This document shows, piece after piece, positions 24,622-33,623 of a DNA stretch of 64,000 nucleotides (positions are counted from its first letter, which is position 1; each line of letters begins with the position of its first letter). The notes under the pieces were generated by a model. It searched no databases. It had not been told where the DNA came from and worked only from the letters and a program-made list of their open reading frames with translations. Origin of the DNA: Chloroflexota bacterium (GTDB taxonomy: Bacteria; Chloroflexota; UBA6077; JACCZL01); the NCBI GenBank assembly GCA_020845495.1, contig JADLFM010000137.1, positions 186,001 to 250,000 of the forward strand, read 5' to 3'. Position numbers and translations under genes: made by a program.

Positions 24622-26708
24622 TGGACCACCGCCGCCACCACCAGGCCGAGCGCCAGGAGCAGGCCGAACGCGGCATGAAGCTGCGCGGTCTGGAGGTCGA
24701 TCATCGCGATGGCCCGCTGCTGGCCACTCGCGGCGAGTGACGCCGCCTGGACCACCCGGACCAGCAACGGCAACGACAGCATCGGCAAGATACTGAGTGG
24801 CGGCACGACGCCGAGCGCCACCGCCGCTGCCAGCGCCATGTACGCCCCAATCACCAGCACCAGGTAGCTCAGGTGGGCAGCCCGACGGCCGACCGCGATC
24901 GAGAAGGTCGCGATGCCCGCCCGCGCATCGTCGCTGACGTCGCGCCACTCGTTCCCGTGCAGAATAGCAGCCACAAGCAACCCCACCGGAACGCTCATCA
25001 CCAGGGCGTCGACGCTGAGGCCGCCCGAGACCACGTAGTACGTCCCGACCACCATCAGCGGTCCCATCAAAGCGAAGACGATGGGCAGCCCGAGGGCTCG
25101 ATACTTGTACTGGAGCGGCGGTGCAGTGTAGCCACACCCGCCGATGAGCCCAATGAGCCCCATAACCGCCACCGGCCAGCCCCGGGCGGCGATCAGGCCG
25201 ACACCGATCAGGGCGGCCACGACGAATGCGAGCGTGGCCACGACGAACGCTTCCGTCTCGCCGAGCCGCCCCTTCAGCAGCGCCTGACTGGCACGCGGCG
25301 AGGTGATGACGTCGATACCTTTACGGACGTCGTAGATCTCGTTGACCACGTTCGTCCCGACCTGGAGCAGCACCCCGCCAATGAGTGCGGCCAGGAAGAG
25401 CGGCCACGAGAAGGCGCCATCCCGGGCGGCCAGTGCGCCGGCCGTCACCACCGGCACGATCGAGGCGGTCAGGCTGAAGGGGCGGACGATCTCGTACCAG
25501 GCGCCGGCTCGACGCCAGAGCCGTTCGGCCGCCGATAAGTGCCGATCCGCGACGACCGGCCGATCCAATGCGGTTGACAGCACAGCGGCCTCGATGCCAA
25601 CCCCAGCGCCGACCGGCTGCCGGCCGGCGGTCGGCGCGGCCGTCGGAGCGAGGCTCGCGGTCGAGGGAGCGGCGACGACGGCCGGCCGATGCTCGCCATA
25701 CTCCACCGCCGCGCCGATCACCGCCCGCACCTGCTCGTCTTCCTGCAAGATCGGTTGGAGGATCGGTAGGTCCATCCCCGCTTCGTGGTAGGCCCAGGCA
25801 CGAGCGGCCACGTCCTCGCGGGCGCCGCAGAGAATGAAGGCATCCAGCAGGTCGTCGGGCATGATCTCGGCCGCCCGGTGGTATTCCTCGGCGCGCCAGG
25901 CGGCGGCGATGCGCTCGCGTAGCTCCGGCTCGAAGCCGGCCCGCCGGAACGCCAGGTCCGACTGCACGCTGAGCATGTAGATGACGAACGGCTCGCGTTT
26001 GGCCCGGTTCACGGCTTCGCGCCGGGTCTTGTCCACGTGGGTCAGGAGGTAGCCGGCGACCTGGACGGCATGCGCATCCCGTCCGGCTGTTACCGATGCC
26101 GCTCGAAGCCGCTCCAAGAGCGCGATCAAGCCCGGCACCGACTCCGCCGGGCGCGCGAGATAGCCGTCGGCCTTCTGCCCGGCCAGATCCATGAACGCCG
26201 AGCGATAGGCCGCGACGTAGATGGGGACGCGATGGACCGGCGGGAACATCGGCTGGATCGGCGGCACCCCATCGGCCGCCGGCACCCGCTCCCCCGCCCA
26301 GAGCGCACGCAGCATATCGATGGCGCTGCTCACTCTGTCCACGCCAAGCTGCGGCGTGTACGGAATGCCCATCTGCGCCAGCCGCAACGGCAGGCCAGTG
26401 CCAAGCCCCAGAATGACTCGGCCGGGCGCCATGTCGTCGAGGGCGCTGACGGTCATGGCGACCAGGGCTGGATGACGAGTGAACGGGTTCAAGGCCCCCA
26501 GGGCGACGCGAATGTCCGGTACCTGAGAGGCGATGGCCGACGTGTAGGTGACGGCATCGCGCTCGAACGGCGTATCGTGGAGCCAGACCGAGTCGAGCCC
26601 ATGTCGGCGTGCCAGCCGGGCCCAGGTGACGACGTCGGCTACCGCGCCACGGCCGGCAAGCCCAAGTCCGACCGGCTGGGCCAGCCGCCCTTCGTCGATC
26701 TCAATCAT
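24618..26708 (-). CDS. Fusion protein: LLM (F420-type) oxidoreductase plus UbiA/MenA prenyltransferase
   Basis: A continuous 696-residue frame. Residues 1 to about 345 form a luciferase-like barrel (HGLDSVWLHD, ALNPFTRHP, VILGLGTGLP), the class that uses F420 or FMN. An Ala/Pro/Thr linker follows (about 345-400). Residues from about 420 to the end form a UbiA-type prenyltransferase with eight to nine helices and both Asp-rich motifs: NVVNEIYDVRKGID (about 452) and NEWRDVSDDA (about 586), closest in style to MenA. The ATG has GGAG eight bases upstream. A single chain would tether a redox enzyme to the membrane prenylation step of quinone or a related lipid. It overlaps the CPBP protease gene. 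Confidence 0.9.
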   Translation of the reverse strand: MIEIDEGRLAQPVGLGLAGRGAVADVVTWARLARRHGLDSVWLHDTPFERDAVTYTSAIASQVPDIRVALGALNPFTRHPALVAMTVSALDDMAPGRVILGLGTGLPLRLAQMGIPYTPQLGVDRVSSAIDMLRALWAGERVPAADGVPPIQPMFPPVHRVPIYVAAYRSAFMDLAGQKADGYLARPAESVPGLIALLERLRAASVTAGRDAHAVQVAGYLLTHVDKTRREAVNRAKREPFVIYMLSVQSDLAFRRAGFEPELRERIAAAWRAEEYHRAAEIMPDDLLDAFILCGAREDVAARAWAYHEAGMDLPILQPILQEDEQVRAVIGAAVEYGEHRPAVVAAPSTASLAPTAAPTAGRQPVGAGVGIEAAVLSTALDRPVVADRHLSAAERLWRRAGAWYEIVRPFSLTASIVPVVTAGALAARDGAFSWPLFLAALIGGVLLQVGTNVVNEIYDVRKGIDVITSPRASQALLKGRLGETEAFVVATLAFVVAALIGVGLIAARGWPVAVMGLIGLIGGCGYTAPPLQYKYRALGLPIVFALMGPLMVVGTYYVVSGGLSVDALVMSVPVGLLVAAILHGNEWRDVSDDARAGIATFSIAVGRRAAHLSYLVLVIGAYMALAAAVALGVVPPLSILPMLSLPLLVRVVQAASLAASGQQRAIAMIDLQTAQLHAAFGLLLALGLVVAAVVQ

Positions 26709-26946
26709 GTCGGCCGCTCCAAGTCAGCGCCTGGGTTCTGGTTCGGCACGGCGATGAGCACCCACGCCGCCGCACGTCATCACTCGCTGTCACAGAGTAC
26801 CACGCCCGCACGAGCGCCCTCATCGCGCGGCCGAGCGGCAGCGACGAATGGAAGGGCGCGGGGAGTATCATCGGCGGTGTCGCACGCTCCGCGTACGTCG
26901 CCTGCCCGGGTATGGGCACGGGTACGTCGAGACCATCGGGATAACT

Positions 26947-27010
26947 GTTGACAACGCAACACGAGCGCTCGGATAGTGACTGTCAATGTCCGTTGTCAAC
27001 TGTTGTCTAC
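26947..27010. promoter_or_regulatory. Triple GTTGNCAAC operator of the GntR gene
   Basis: Three palindromic 9-base sites stand here: GTTGACAAC (26947-26955), GTTGTCAAC (26992-27000) and GTTGTCTAC (27002-27010, one mismatch). The first two also form longer 13-base arms that match in 12 positions as an inverted repeat. The first overlaps the -35 box and the other two lie between start point and ribosome-binding site, as expected for autorepression. The GT-N5-AC form fits FadR-type GntR operators in general. Confidence 0.65.
26948..26977 (+). promoter_or_regulatory. Promoter of the GntR regulator gene
   Basis: A perfect TTGACA (26948-26953) is followed after 18 bases by GATAGT (26972-26977), four of six -10 matches. 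The -35 lies inside the first GTTGACAAC operator copy. Confidence 0.6.
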
Positions 27011-27023
27011 TCGGAGGAGCACT

Positions 27024-27713
27024 ATGGTCTCTGACCGGAGACCCGCCCGGCTCGAACGCCTCGAACCACGGGCGCTGAGTCGGCGTATCGTCGAACAATT
27101 GAAGCGCGTCATTATCGCCGGCGAGCTACGGCCAGGTGCGCGCGTCCTCGAGACAGATCTCGCGGAGCAACTCGGCGTGAGCCGTGGCCCGGTCCGTGAG
27201 GCGTTCCGCCAACTCGAGCAAGAGGGGCTGCTGGTAAGCTACCCCCATCGTGGCACGTTCGTCGCGGCGGTGCCTGACGACGAGATCGAAGAAGTGTACG
27301 CCCTTCGCGCTCATCTCGAAGCGTATGCTGCCCGCCGCGTCGTGGACGAGCGGCACGACGAGGCGGCGTCGGTCTTACAGCAGCTGGTGGATGGCATGCG
27401 CGAGGCGTCCGAGGCGGGCGACTTGCCAGCCCTCGCCGACCAGGATCTCCAGTTCCACGACACGTTGCTTGCGCTCTCCGGCTACGATGGTCTCCGGCGA
27501 ATCTGGCGTAGCATGGACGGGCTAGTACGCGCCCGCACCTATGCCGCGATGAGCCGCCCAGACCTGGCCGGGCTCATCGCGGCGACGGCGGAGGTACACC
27601 AGCCGATCGTGGATGCGATCCGCACAGGGGACGCCGACGAGGCAGCGGCGGCGGTCGCGGCGCACATTCTGGCGGTTCCCAGGTTGATCCCCTCGGATGG
27701 CCTATCTGGCTGA
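27024..27713 (+). CDS. GntR family transcriptional regulator, FadR/FCD subfamily
   Basis: Regulator of 229 residues. Residues 10-75 form the winged helix-turn-helix (LSRRIVEQLKRVIIAGEL, DLAEQLGVSRGPVREAFRQL); residues 85-220 are an FCD ligand domain with the usual metal ligands: Asp and His in DLQFHDTLL, His in EVHQP and His in AAHIL. Members sense organic acids such as lactate, gluconate or other carboxylates. GGAGG lies six bases before ATG. Repeated operators at its own promoter suggest autoregulation. It may also control the divergent fusion gene or the downstream aminotransferase. Confidence 0.93.
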   Translation: MVSDRRPARLERLEPRALSRRIVEQLKRVIIAGELRPGARVLETDLAEQLGVSRGPVREAFRQLEQEGLLVSYPHRGTFVAAVPDDEIEEVYALRAHLEAYAARRVVDERHDEAASVLQQLVDGMREASEAGDLPALADQDLQFHDTLLALSGYDGLRRIWRSMDGLVRARTYAAMSRPDLAGLIAATAEVHQPIVDAIRTGDADEAAAAVAAHILAVPRLIPSDGLSG

Positions 27714-27721
27714 CCCCACGA

Positions 27722-27790
27722 AGCCCCTCACCCGAGGCAATCGGACCGGGAGATGGCGTTCCGGCCAGATTCCAGCGGGGGTGAGGGGCT
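27722..27790 (+). terminator. Inverted repeat after the GntR gene
   Basis: AGCCCCTCACCC (27722-27733) pairs with GGGTGAGGGGCT (27779-27790), a 12-bp stem closing a 45-base loop, nine bases after the GntR stop. The CCCTCACCC sequence recurs in other intergenic palindromes of this window, so it may be a mobile-repeat remnant acting as terminator. Confidence 0.45.
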
Positions 27791-27819
27791 CACGGATTGG
27801 GGGTACGAGCTTCCGTTCG

Positions 27820-27848
27820 TTGCGAAGCTCCCGGACCTCACGTACACT
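27820..27848 (+). promoter_or_regulatory. Promoter of the aminotransferase gene
   Basis: TTGCGA (27820-27825) and TACACT (27843-27848) are separated by 17 bases, with about 50 bases from the predicted start point to the aminotransferase ATG. Confidence 0.5.
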
Positions 27849-27904
27849 CCCGTCGACGGCCGGCGATCGCCTCGACCGGCCTCGCCACCAGGAAGGACCG
27901 TGCC

Positions 27905-29269
27905 ATGGTCGATTCGCCAGCCCGCCCGGACGTCTCCCATCTCGTACTCGACTTCATGCAGATGGAGGAGTTCGCCAAGGATCCCTTCGTCATCTCCGAA
28001 GCCGAGGGTATCCGGCTGCGCACTCCGGATGGGCGCGAGTACATCGACGGCCTGGCCGGTGTCTTCACGGTGAGCGTAGGGCACAAGAACCGGGCCGTCA
28101 TCGACGCCATGACCGCTCAGTTGAACGCGCTGGCATTCGCACCCCCGCTCCACGGTACCAATCCGGCCGCCATCGCACTGTCCCGCGAGCTCCTCGCCTT
28201 CGCGCCGCCTGGCTACAGCGCCGTGAAGTTCGTCTCGGGCGGCTCTGAGGCGACCGAGGCGGCCATGAAGATGGCGCGGCAGTACCACGTCAACACCGGT
28301 AACGCCCGCAAGTACAAGATCATCGCCAAGTACGGGGCGTACCACGGCGCGACGATGGGCGCCCTCTCGGCGGGAGGCGGCTGGGAGCGGAAGTCGGTCT
28401 TCGAGCCGCTCCTCGGTAACGTCCTGCACGTCCACCCACCTTATTGCCTGCGTTGCCCCTACGGGAAGCACTACGAGGATGGCTGCGGGATTACCTGCGC
28501 CGACATCGTCGAGAAGACGATCCTGGCCGAAGACCCCGACACGGTCGCCGCGATCATCATGGAGCCGATCTCGATCTCGTCGGCCGGCTTCGTGGTGCCG
28601 CCGCGCGAGTTCTTCCAACAGCTCCGCGACTACTGCGACCGCCACAACGTTCTGCTCATCTTCGACGAGATCATCACCGGTTTCGGCCGGCTCGGCACGA
28701 ACTTCGGCGCCGACTACTATGGGGTCGTGCCGGACCTGCTCGCCTGTGGCAAGGGGATGGCCAGCGGCTACGCTCCGCTGGCGGCCGTCCTCATTCAGGA
28801 AAAGGTCAATCACGCGTTCCTCGGGCGGGTGGAGGAGCGCAAGGAGTTCCACCACGGCCATACGTTTGGCGGAAACCCGGTCGCCTGCGCCGCCGGCCTG
28901 GCCACACTTCGCCAGATCGAGGAGCGCAACCTCGTGGAGAACGCTCGCGTGATGGGTGAGCGGATGCGCGAGCGGCTGGATGCGATGCTCGTCCAGTTCC
29001 CGATGGTCGGCGAGGTCCGGGGAGCTGGTCTACTGCAAGGCCTCGAGCTCCTGGAGGACCGCGCGACGGCGCGCCCCTTCGACCCGGCACTCAAGCCCGG
29101 TAAGCTCATCGAGCGGGCGGCCCACGCGCGCGGCCTGATCTTCCGCTGTGGCAGCGATTACGTCGCGTTTGCGCCGCCGCTCACCGTCACGGCTGATGAC
29201 GTCGACGAGATGTGCGACATTCTCGAACAGTCGTTGGCAGAGGTACAGGAAGCGCTTCCTGCTCGCTGA
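27905..29269 (+). CDS. Class III PLP-dependent aminotransferase (taurine/omega-amino acid type)
   Basis: Fold-type I aminotransferase of 454 residues. The cofactor Lys is in CGKGMASGYAPL (about residue 283), the Asp that binds the pyridine N is in LIFDEIITGFGR, and a substrate-phosphate region reads FVSGGSEATEAAMK. A Cys-rich insert (YCLRCPYGKHYEDGCGITC) resembles that of taurine-pyruvate aminotransferases. It would move an amino group from an omega-amino acid or amine to pyruvate or another keto acid. The ATG lies behind GGAAGG. It sits downstream of a GntR regulator on the same strand with its own promoter. Confidence 0.92.
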   Translation: MVDSPARPDVSHLVLDFMQMEEFAKDPFVISEAEGIRLRTPDGREYIDGLAGVFTVSVGHKNRAVIDAMTAQLNALAFAPPLHGTNPAAIALSRELLAFAPPGYSAVKFVSGGSEATEAAMKMARQYHVNTGNARKYKIIAKYGAYHGATMGALSAGGGWERKSVFEPLLGNVLHVHPPYCLRCPYGKHYEDGCGITCADIVEKTILAEDPDTVAAIIMEPISISSAGFVVPPREFFQQLRDYCDRHNVLLIFDEIITGFGRLGTNFGADYYGVVPDLLACGKGMASGYAPLAAVLIQEKVNHAFLGRVEERKEFHHGHTFGGNPVACAAGLATLRQIEERNLVENARVMGERMRERLDAMLVQFPMVGEVRGAGLLQGLELLEDRATARPFDPALKPGKLIERAAHARGLIFRCGSDYVAFAPPLTVTADDVDEMCDILEQSLAEVQEALPAR

Positions 29270-29530
29270 CGCCACACGCCCGTCACCAGGGGCAATCGGG
29301 CCGCGTCCGACTGCCCCGCTCGCTCCACACTCCGAGATCGGGAGATGCCGATGTGTGGACGTCCCAGTGCGGTGAGCGGACGTTGCCAGGCGCTCGCTCT
29401 CCGCCGCCGCCTGGTGGTCTGACGTGATTCACCAGCATCGACCATCCTGCCGCCTGGCCTGCCCACAGTCGCTGGTCCGACTGGATCCGGCACGATTCCA
29501 GCGACATGGTAGTCCGAGAGGAGGTGCACG

Positions 29531-29776
29531 ATGACAGGTCCCTTCATTCGCCTGACGCGGCACGACTCCGGACGGGCGGTCTACCTCAATGCCGCCAATG
29601 TCACCTATATCGACGAGAGCCTCGGCGACGACGACAAAGCGGTGGTTCGGACCGTCGTCCACCTGACTGGCGGCGATGTGGTGCGAGTCCGTGAGCCTGC
29701 TGGCGAGGTCATGGACACTATCGATACCCTGATAGCGGCCGAGGCACCCCAGGGTAGTATGGCAGCGACCGCATGA
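29531..29776 (+). CDS. FlbD-like small protein
   Basis: Protein of 81 residues. FIRLTRHDSGRAVYLNA, NVTYIDES, VHLTGGDVVRVREPAGEVMDTI align in pattern with the FlbD family (a short beta-rich fold reported beside flagellar genes). GAGGAGG lies six bases before ATG, so translation is well supported. No flagellar gene is present in the window, and many non-motile bacteria carry such orphans of unknown role. The MFS transporter gene starts 43 bases later on the same strand. Confidence 0.75.
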   Translation: MTGPFIRLTRHDSGRAVYLNAANVTYIDESLGDDDKAVVRTVVHLTGGDVVRVREPAGEVMDTIDTLIAAEAPQGSMAATA

Positions 29777-29819
29777 TCTCGGACGCCGTTGCCACACCGC
29801 GCCTCCAACCGATGCCCGC

Positions 29820-31151
29820 ATGATCGACACACTCCGCTCGTTCCGATCCTTCGACTACGCCGTTCAAGTCCTCCTCGCCAACAACCTCATCACCAACGTT
29901 GCGTTCTTCCTGCTTGTGCCGTTCCTGGCCAGCTACATGGCCGATGGCCTGGGGCTGGCTGCCTGGACGGTCGGGCTGGTGTTGGGGATCCGAACGCTCA
30001 GCCAACAAGGGCTCTACCCGATTGGCGGCTCGGTCGCGGATCGGCTCGGGTGCAAACCGGCCATCGTGGTAGGGGCGGCGCTGCGGGTCGTCGGCTTCGC
30101 GATGTTCGGTATTGTCGGCTCAGCCGCCGGTATGCTTGCCGCCTCAATCGTAACCGGCCTCGCCGGCGCGCTGTTGATACCTGCCACGCGCGCCTATCTC
30201 GCTCAGGAGTCCGGCGACCGCCGGGTCGAGGCGTTCGCACTCTTCAACGTCGGGAACAATGTCGGATCGCTGCTCGGGCCGCTGCTGGGGACGCTGCTGC
30301 TAGGGCTTGGCTTTCAGGCGGTCTCGCTCGCCTCCGCGCTGCTGTTCCTCGGCCTGACGGTGTTCCAGCTTCGCTACCTGCCCGCGCGCGAGGTGGCCGC
30401 CGATGCAACCGGTCAGGGCGTCCTGGGCGACTGGCTCGAGGTCATGGCGAATCGCCCGTTCGTGCTGTTCAGCATCGCTATGCTCGGCAACTTCGCCCTC
30501 TTCAATCAGGTTTACCTCGGATTGCCACTCGAGATTCGCCGCCTGACCGGCAGTGACGCCAGCATCGGACTGCTGTTCGCCGTGATGGCCATCGTCGGGA
30601 TCGTCGGACAATTACCGGTCACCCGTTGGTGCAACCAGCATCTTCGGCCGCAGTCGGCGATTGCCGTGGGGCTGGCCGTTACCGGGTTGGCATTCGCGCC
30701 GCTCCTGGTGACCGCCGACGTGCTTCCGGTGGAGCCGGAGACGGCGAGGGCGATGCTGCACACGCTCGGGATCGTGGCCGGGCAGGAGATGGATTGGGTG
30801 GCCGTGGCGACGCTCAACCTGGCGCCAGTCCTGATCGGTGCGGCCCTGCTCTCGCTCGGGACGATGATGAGCGCGCCATTCGTGATGGGCACCATTGCGT
30901 CGCTCGCACGCGGCCGGCTCGTCGGCACCTACTTCGGCATGTACTCGCTCGGCCAGGGTATCGGCGCAACGCTCGGGAATCTGGCCGCCGGGTTGGCGCT
31001 CGATCTCGCCGAGAAGGCCGGGGCGCCCGCACTGCCCTGGATCTTGATGACGGCCATCGGGCTGGCATCCGCGCTCGGCATCGTGCTGCTGGATCGCCGC
31101 AGATTGCTGGCCGAGCACCAGCGTCGCCCGCGTCCCGCTCCCGCCACCTGA
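29820..31151 (+). CDS. MFS transporter (MdtH/drug exporter-like)
   Basis: Major facilitator of 443 residues with twelve helices. The first cytoplasmic loop holds GGSVADRLGCKPAI, a good motif A, and the fifth helix region reads NVGNNVGSLLGPLLG, similar to motif C of drug-proton antiporters. This points to efflux, but the substrate is unknown. No strong ribosome-binding site precedes the ATG; it may be translated from the FlbD-like transcript. It is convergent with the APC permease. Confidence 0.88.
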   Translation: MIDTLRSFRSFDYAVQVLLANNLITNVAFFLLVPFLASYMADGLGLAAWTVGLVLGIRTLSQQGLYPIGGSVADRLGCKPAIVVGAALRVVGFAMFGIVGSAAGMLAASIVTGLAGALLIPATRAYLAQESGDRRVEAFALFNVGNNVGSLLGPLLGTLLLGLGFQAVSLASALLFLGLTVFQLRYLPAREVAADATGQGVLGDWLEVMANRPFVLFSIAMLGNFALFNQVYLGLPLEIRRLTGSDASIGLLFAVMAIVGIVGQLPVTRWCNQHLRPQSAIAVGLAVTGLAFAPLLVTADVLPVEPETARAMLHTLGIVAGQEMDWVAVATLNLAPVLIGAALLSLGTMMSAPFVMGTIASLARGRLVGTYFGMYSLGQGIGATLGNLAAGLALDLAEKAGAPALPWILMTAIGLASALGIVLLDRRRLLAEHQRRPRPAPAT

Positions 31152-31207
31152 GCCAGATGTCGCCGGGGACGGCTGGCGCAACTCGCACCGGTCGGACCTC
31201 GCGCTGC

Positions 31208-33451
31208 CTACGCGACGTGGATCACCGGCCGCCGTTCCGGGTCGTGCTCGGCTTCGCGCAAGACTTCATGCACGATCGCCGCCGTCTCGCCGTGACCGAA
31301 GAGCAAGTAGCGAACCGTCGAAGCGATCGGGCCGGCCTCGGACCAGGTGAGATAGGCATGCGGGTTCTGGCCGCTGATGTCGCGGATGTGGAGGAGGAGC
31401 GCAGCGAGCGCGTTCGGGATGGTCGCACTGTCCGCGCGCAGGACCCGGAAGCGTCCGATCTGCTCGCCTTTCACCTTGAGACCTGCCGCGAACTCTGACG
31501 GATCGCGGATCGTCACCTCGAAGAAGAGAACCGGATCGCCGGGCGGGATGTTGTTGCTAGCGCGCTCCTCACGCTCCTTGTCGGCATACTCGACCTCGTC
31601 GCGCTCGAAGGCATCGTGCGCGATGATTCGGATCGTACCTCGGCTGACATCGTCGATGTAGGCACGCGCCACAGGGTCGAGCACGACCTTCGATACGCGT
31701 AACTCGGTCACCCGATAGGCACGGGAGATCATCGACACTACGATGATCGACGCGATGAAGCACAAGGCGATCTTCACGCCATCCGGCCGCTCGATGATGT
31801 TGACGACCGTGGTATAGACGAAGATGAACGTAATGGCCGCGAAGGCGAGTGTCAGGCCCGCCGCCCGCTTCCGCCGCGCGGCGAGCGTCACGGCCAACGA
31901 TGCCGAGGTCATGAGAACCAGCACGCCGGTGGCGTACGCGCCACCCTGCGAATCGACGTCAGCACGGAACTGGAGCGTCACACCAAGTGCGATGGCCGTG
32001 AAAACCAGCACCAGCGGCCGTGTCGCACGCGCCCACTCCGGCGCCATCCCATAGCGAGGCAGGTAACGTGGCACGATGTTCAGCAGTCCGGCCATCGCCG
32101 AAGCGCCGGCGAACCAGAGAATCAGGATGGTGCTAATGTCGTAGAGCGTGCCGAAGCCCTCTCCGAGGTAGGCGTGGGCGAGGTACGCGAGCGCACGACC
32201 GTTCGCGGCTCCGCCCGGCAGGAACGCCTCGGGCGGAATGAGCAGCGTCGTCACGAAACTGCTGACGATCAGGTAGACGCTCATGGTGATGGCAGCGGTC
32301 GCCAGCAGCCGATGGGTGTTATGGATGCGCCCGCGCGGCACCGCCTCGGTGTCGCCCGGCTCACCCTGCACCAGCGGCATGACCGCCACCCCGGTCTCGA
32401 AGCCTGAGAGGCCGAGGGCGAGCCGAGGAAAGAGCAGCATCGACACCGCGATCATCTTGATCGGATTGCCGTATTCCCCGACCAGCAGGTACTGCCACTC
32501 GCCGACGACGGCTGGCTGTTGGGCGACGTGCAGGATGGCGGTCACCACGACGACCGCATTTAGCAGGAGGTACGTGCCGACGAGCACGACGGCTACTCCG
32601 ATTGCTTCGCGGAAGCCTTTCAGAAAGACCGCTCCAAGCAGCGCGATCAGCACCAGCGTGACCGCGACCCGCTCCCCTGACAGCGCGTCCGGTACGAGTG
32701 GATTCTCTAGCACGTGCGCGGTCGCATCCGCGGCCGACAGCGTGATGGTGATGATGAAGTCGGTCGCCACGAAGCCCAGCAAGCAGAGCACGAACAGCTT
32801 CCCCTTCCACCACGACAGCAGCCGTTCGAGCATCGCGATGGAGCCTTCGCCGTGAGGGCTGTGCACGGCGACGCGCCGGTACATCGGCAGTGCGCCACAC
32901 AGCGTCACCACGACGAGGATCAGCGTCGCGAGCGGCGAGAGTGCGCCGGCGGCCAACGCCGCGATGCCCGGCTGATACCCCAGCGTCGAGAAGTAATCGA
33001 CGCCAGTGAGGCACATCACCTTGTACCAGGGCTGTTGCTGGTTCCGGGCATGCCGCTCTAGCTGGTAGGGGCCTTCGACGCGCCGCTGTGCTCCCTCCAA
33101 CAGCCACTGCCTCAGCGGCGCCAGGCGGCCAGCGGTAGCGGTGGCCCTGGCGGCATGCTGAGGCGGGCGAGGCCGGCCCGCGGTTCCGTGCGTCGATGCC
33201 GGGGAAGGGTGGGCTGGGGCGGCATCCGTACGGCTCGGTGGCCCAACACTGTGGCCTGCGCCCACGAGCGGCTCCGCGGCGTCACGACGGCCGGCCCCGC
33301 GCCGCCGCCGTTCTCCGTGCGGCGTCGCGCCTCGGTCTTCGACGGACGGTGTCGTCCCATCCTGTGGCGCAGCGTTCGACGTGGGGGCACGCTCGTCCAG
33401 GTCATGCACCGTGGGGCGTGGCGCGCCACCGTCCGACCGAGAGGGGCACAT
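31208..33451 (-). CDS. APC family permease with hydrophilic N- and C-terminal domains
   Basis: Amino acid/polyamine/organocation superfamily transporter of about 747 residues, much longer than the usual 450. About 110 polar, low-complexity N-terminal residues precede the membrane part, which begins near [21 protein letters not shown] and has about twelve helices ([40 protein letters not shown]). The last 170 residues are cytoplasmic and contain [20 protein letters not shown]. The true start is uncertain: the ATG with AAAGGA upstream was chosen, and a start nearer the membrane part is possible. Potassium or amino acid uptake are both plausible. A Ca2+/H+ exchanger gene precedes it on the same strand. 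Confidence 0.85.
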   Translation of the reverse strand: MCPSRSDGGAPRPTVHDLDERAPTSNAAPQDGTTPSVEDRGATPHGERRRRGAGRRDAAEPLVGAGHSVGPPSRTDAAPAHPSPASTHGTAGRPRPPQHAARATATAGRLAPLRQWLLEGAQRRVEGPYQLERHARNQQQPWYKVMCLTGVDYFSTLGYQPGIAALAAGALSPLATLILVVVTLCGALPMYRRVAVHSPHGEGSIAMLERLLSWWKGKLFVLCLLGFVATDFIITITLSAADATAHVLENPLVPDALSGERVAVTLVLIALLGAVFLKGFREAIGVAVVLVGTYLLLNAVVVVTAILHVAQQPAVVGEWQYLLVGEYGNPIKMIAVSMLLFPRLALGLSGFETGVAVMPLVQGEPGDTEAVPRGRIHNTHRLLATAAITMSVYLIVSSFVTTLLIPPEAFLPGGAANGRALAYLAHAYLGEGFGTLYDISTILILWFAGASAMAGLLNIVPRYLPRYGMAPEWARATRPLVLVFTAIALGVTLQFRADVDSQGGAYATGVLVLMTSASLAVTLAARRKRAAGLTLAFAAITFIFVYTTVVNIIERPDGVKIALCFIASIIVVSMISRAYRVTELRVSKVVLDPVARAYIDDVSRGTIRIIAHDAFERDEVEYADKEREERASNNIPPGDPVLFFEVTIRDPSEFAAGLKVKGEQIGRFRVLRADSATIPNALAALLLHIRDISGQNPHAYLTWSEAGPIASTVRYLLFGHGETAAIVHEVLREAEHDPERRPVIHVA

Positions 33452-33623
33452 CGGGGCAGGTCCTTTATCGCCACGGCATCGGCGAGTGCACGCAGCCGCC
33501 GTCCCTATGCCGAAAGCAGACCATGTGCCAGCCACGCTCGGGCAATCCACCCGTCGCAGGTCAGGCGCCCTCAGGCGATACGACTCCAGGCAGACATTCG
33601 CGCGAGGCCGCGGGGACGGCGCG

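Larger units (their letters stand above)
26709..27023. other. Divergent regulatory region between the fusion gene and the GntR gene
   Basis: About 315 bases without a gene. The right third holds the GntR promoter and its repeated operator, annotated separately. I found no convincing promoter pair for the leftward fusion gene; a GATACT-like box on the minus strand near 26870 has no clear -35. Confidence 0.5.
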
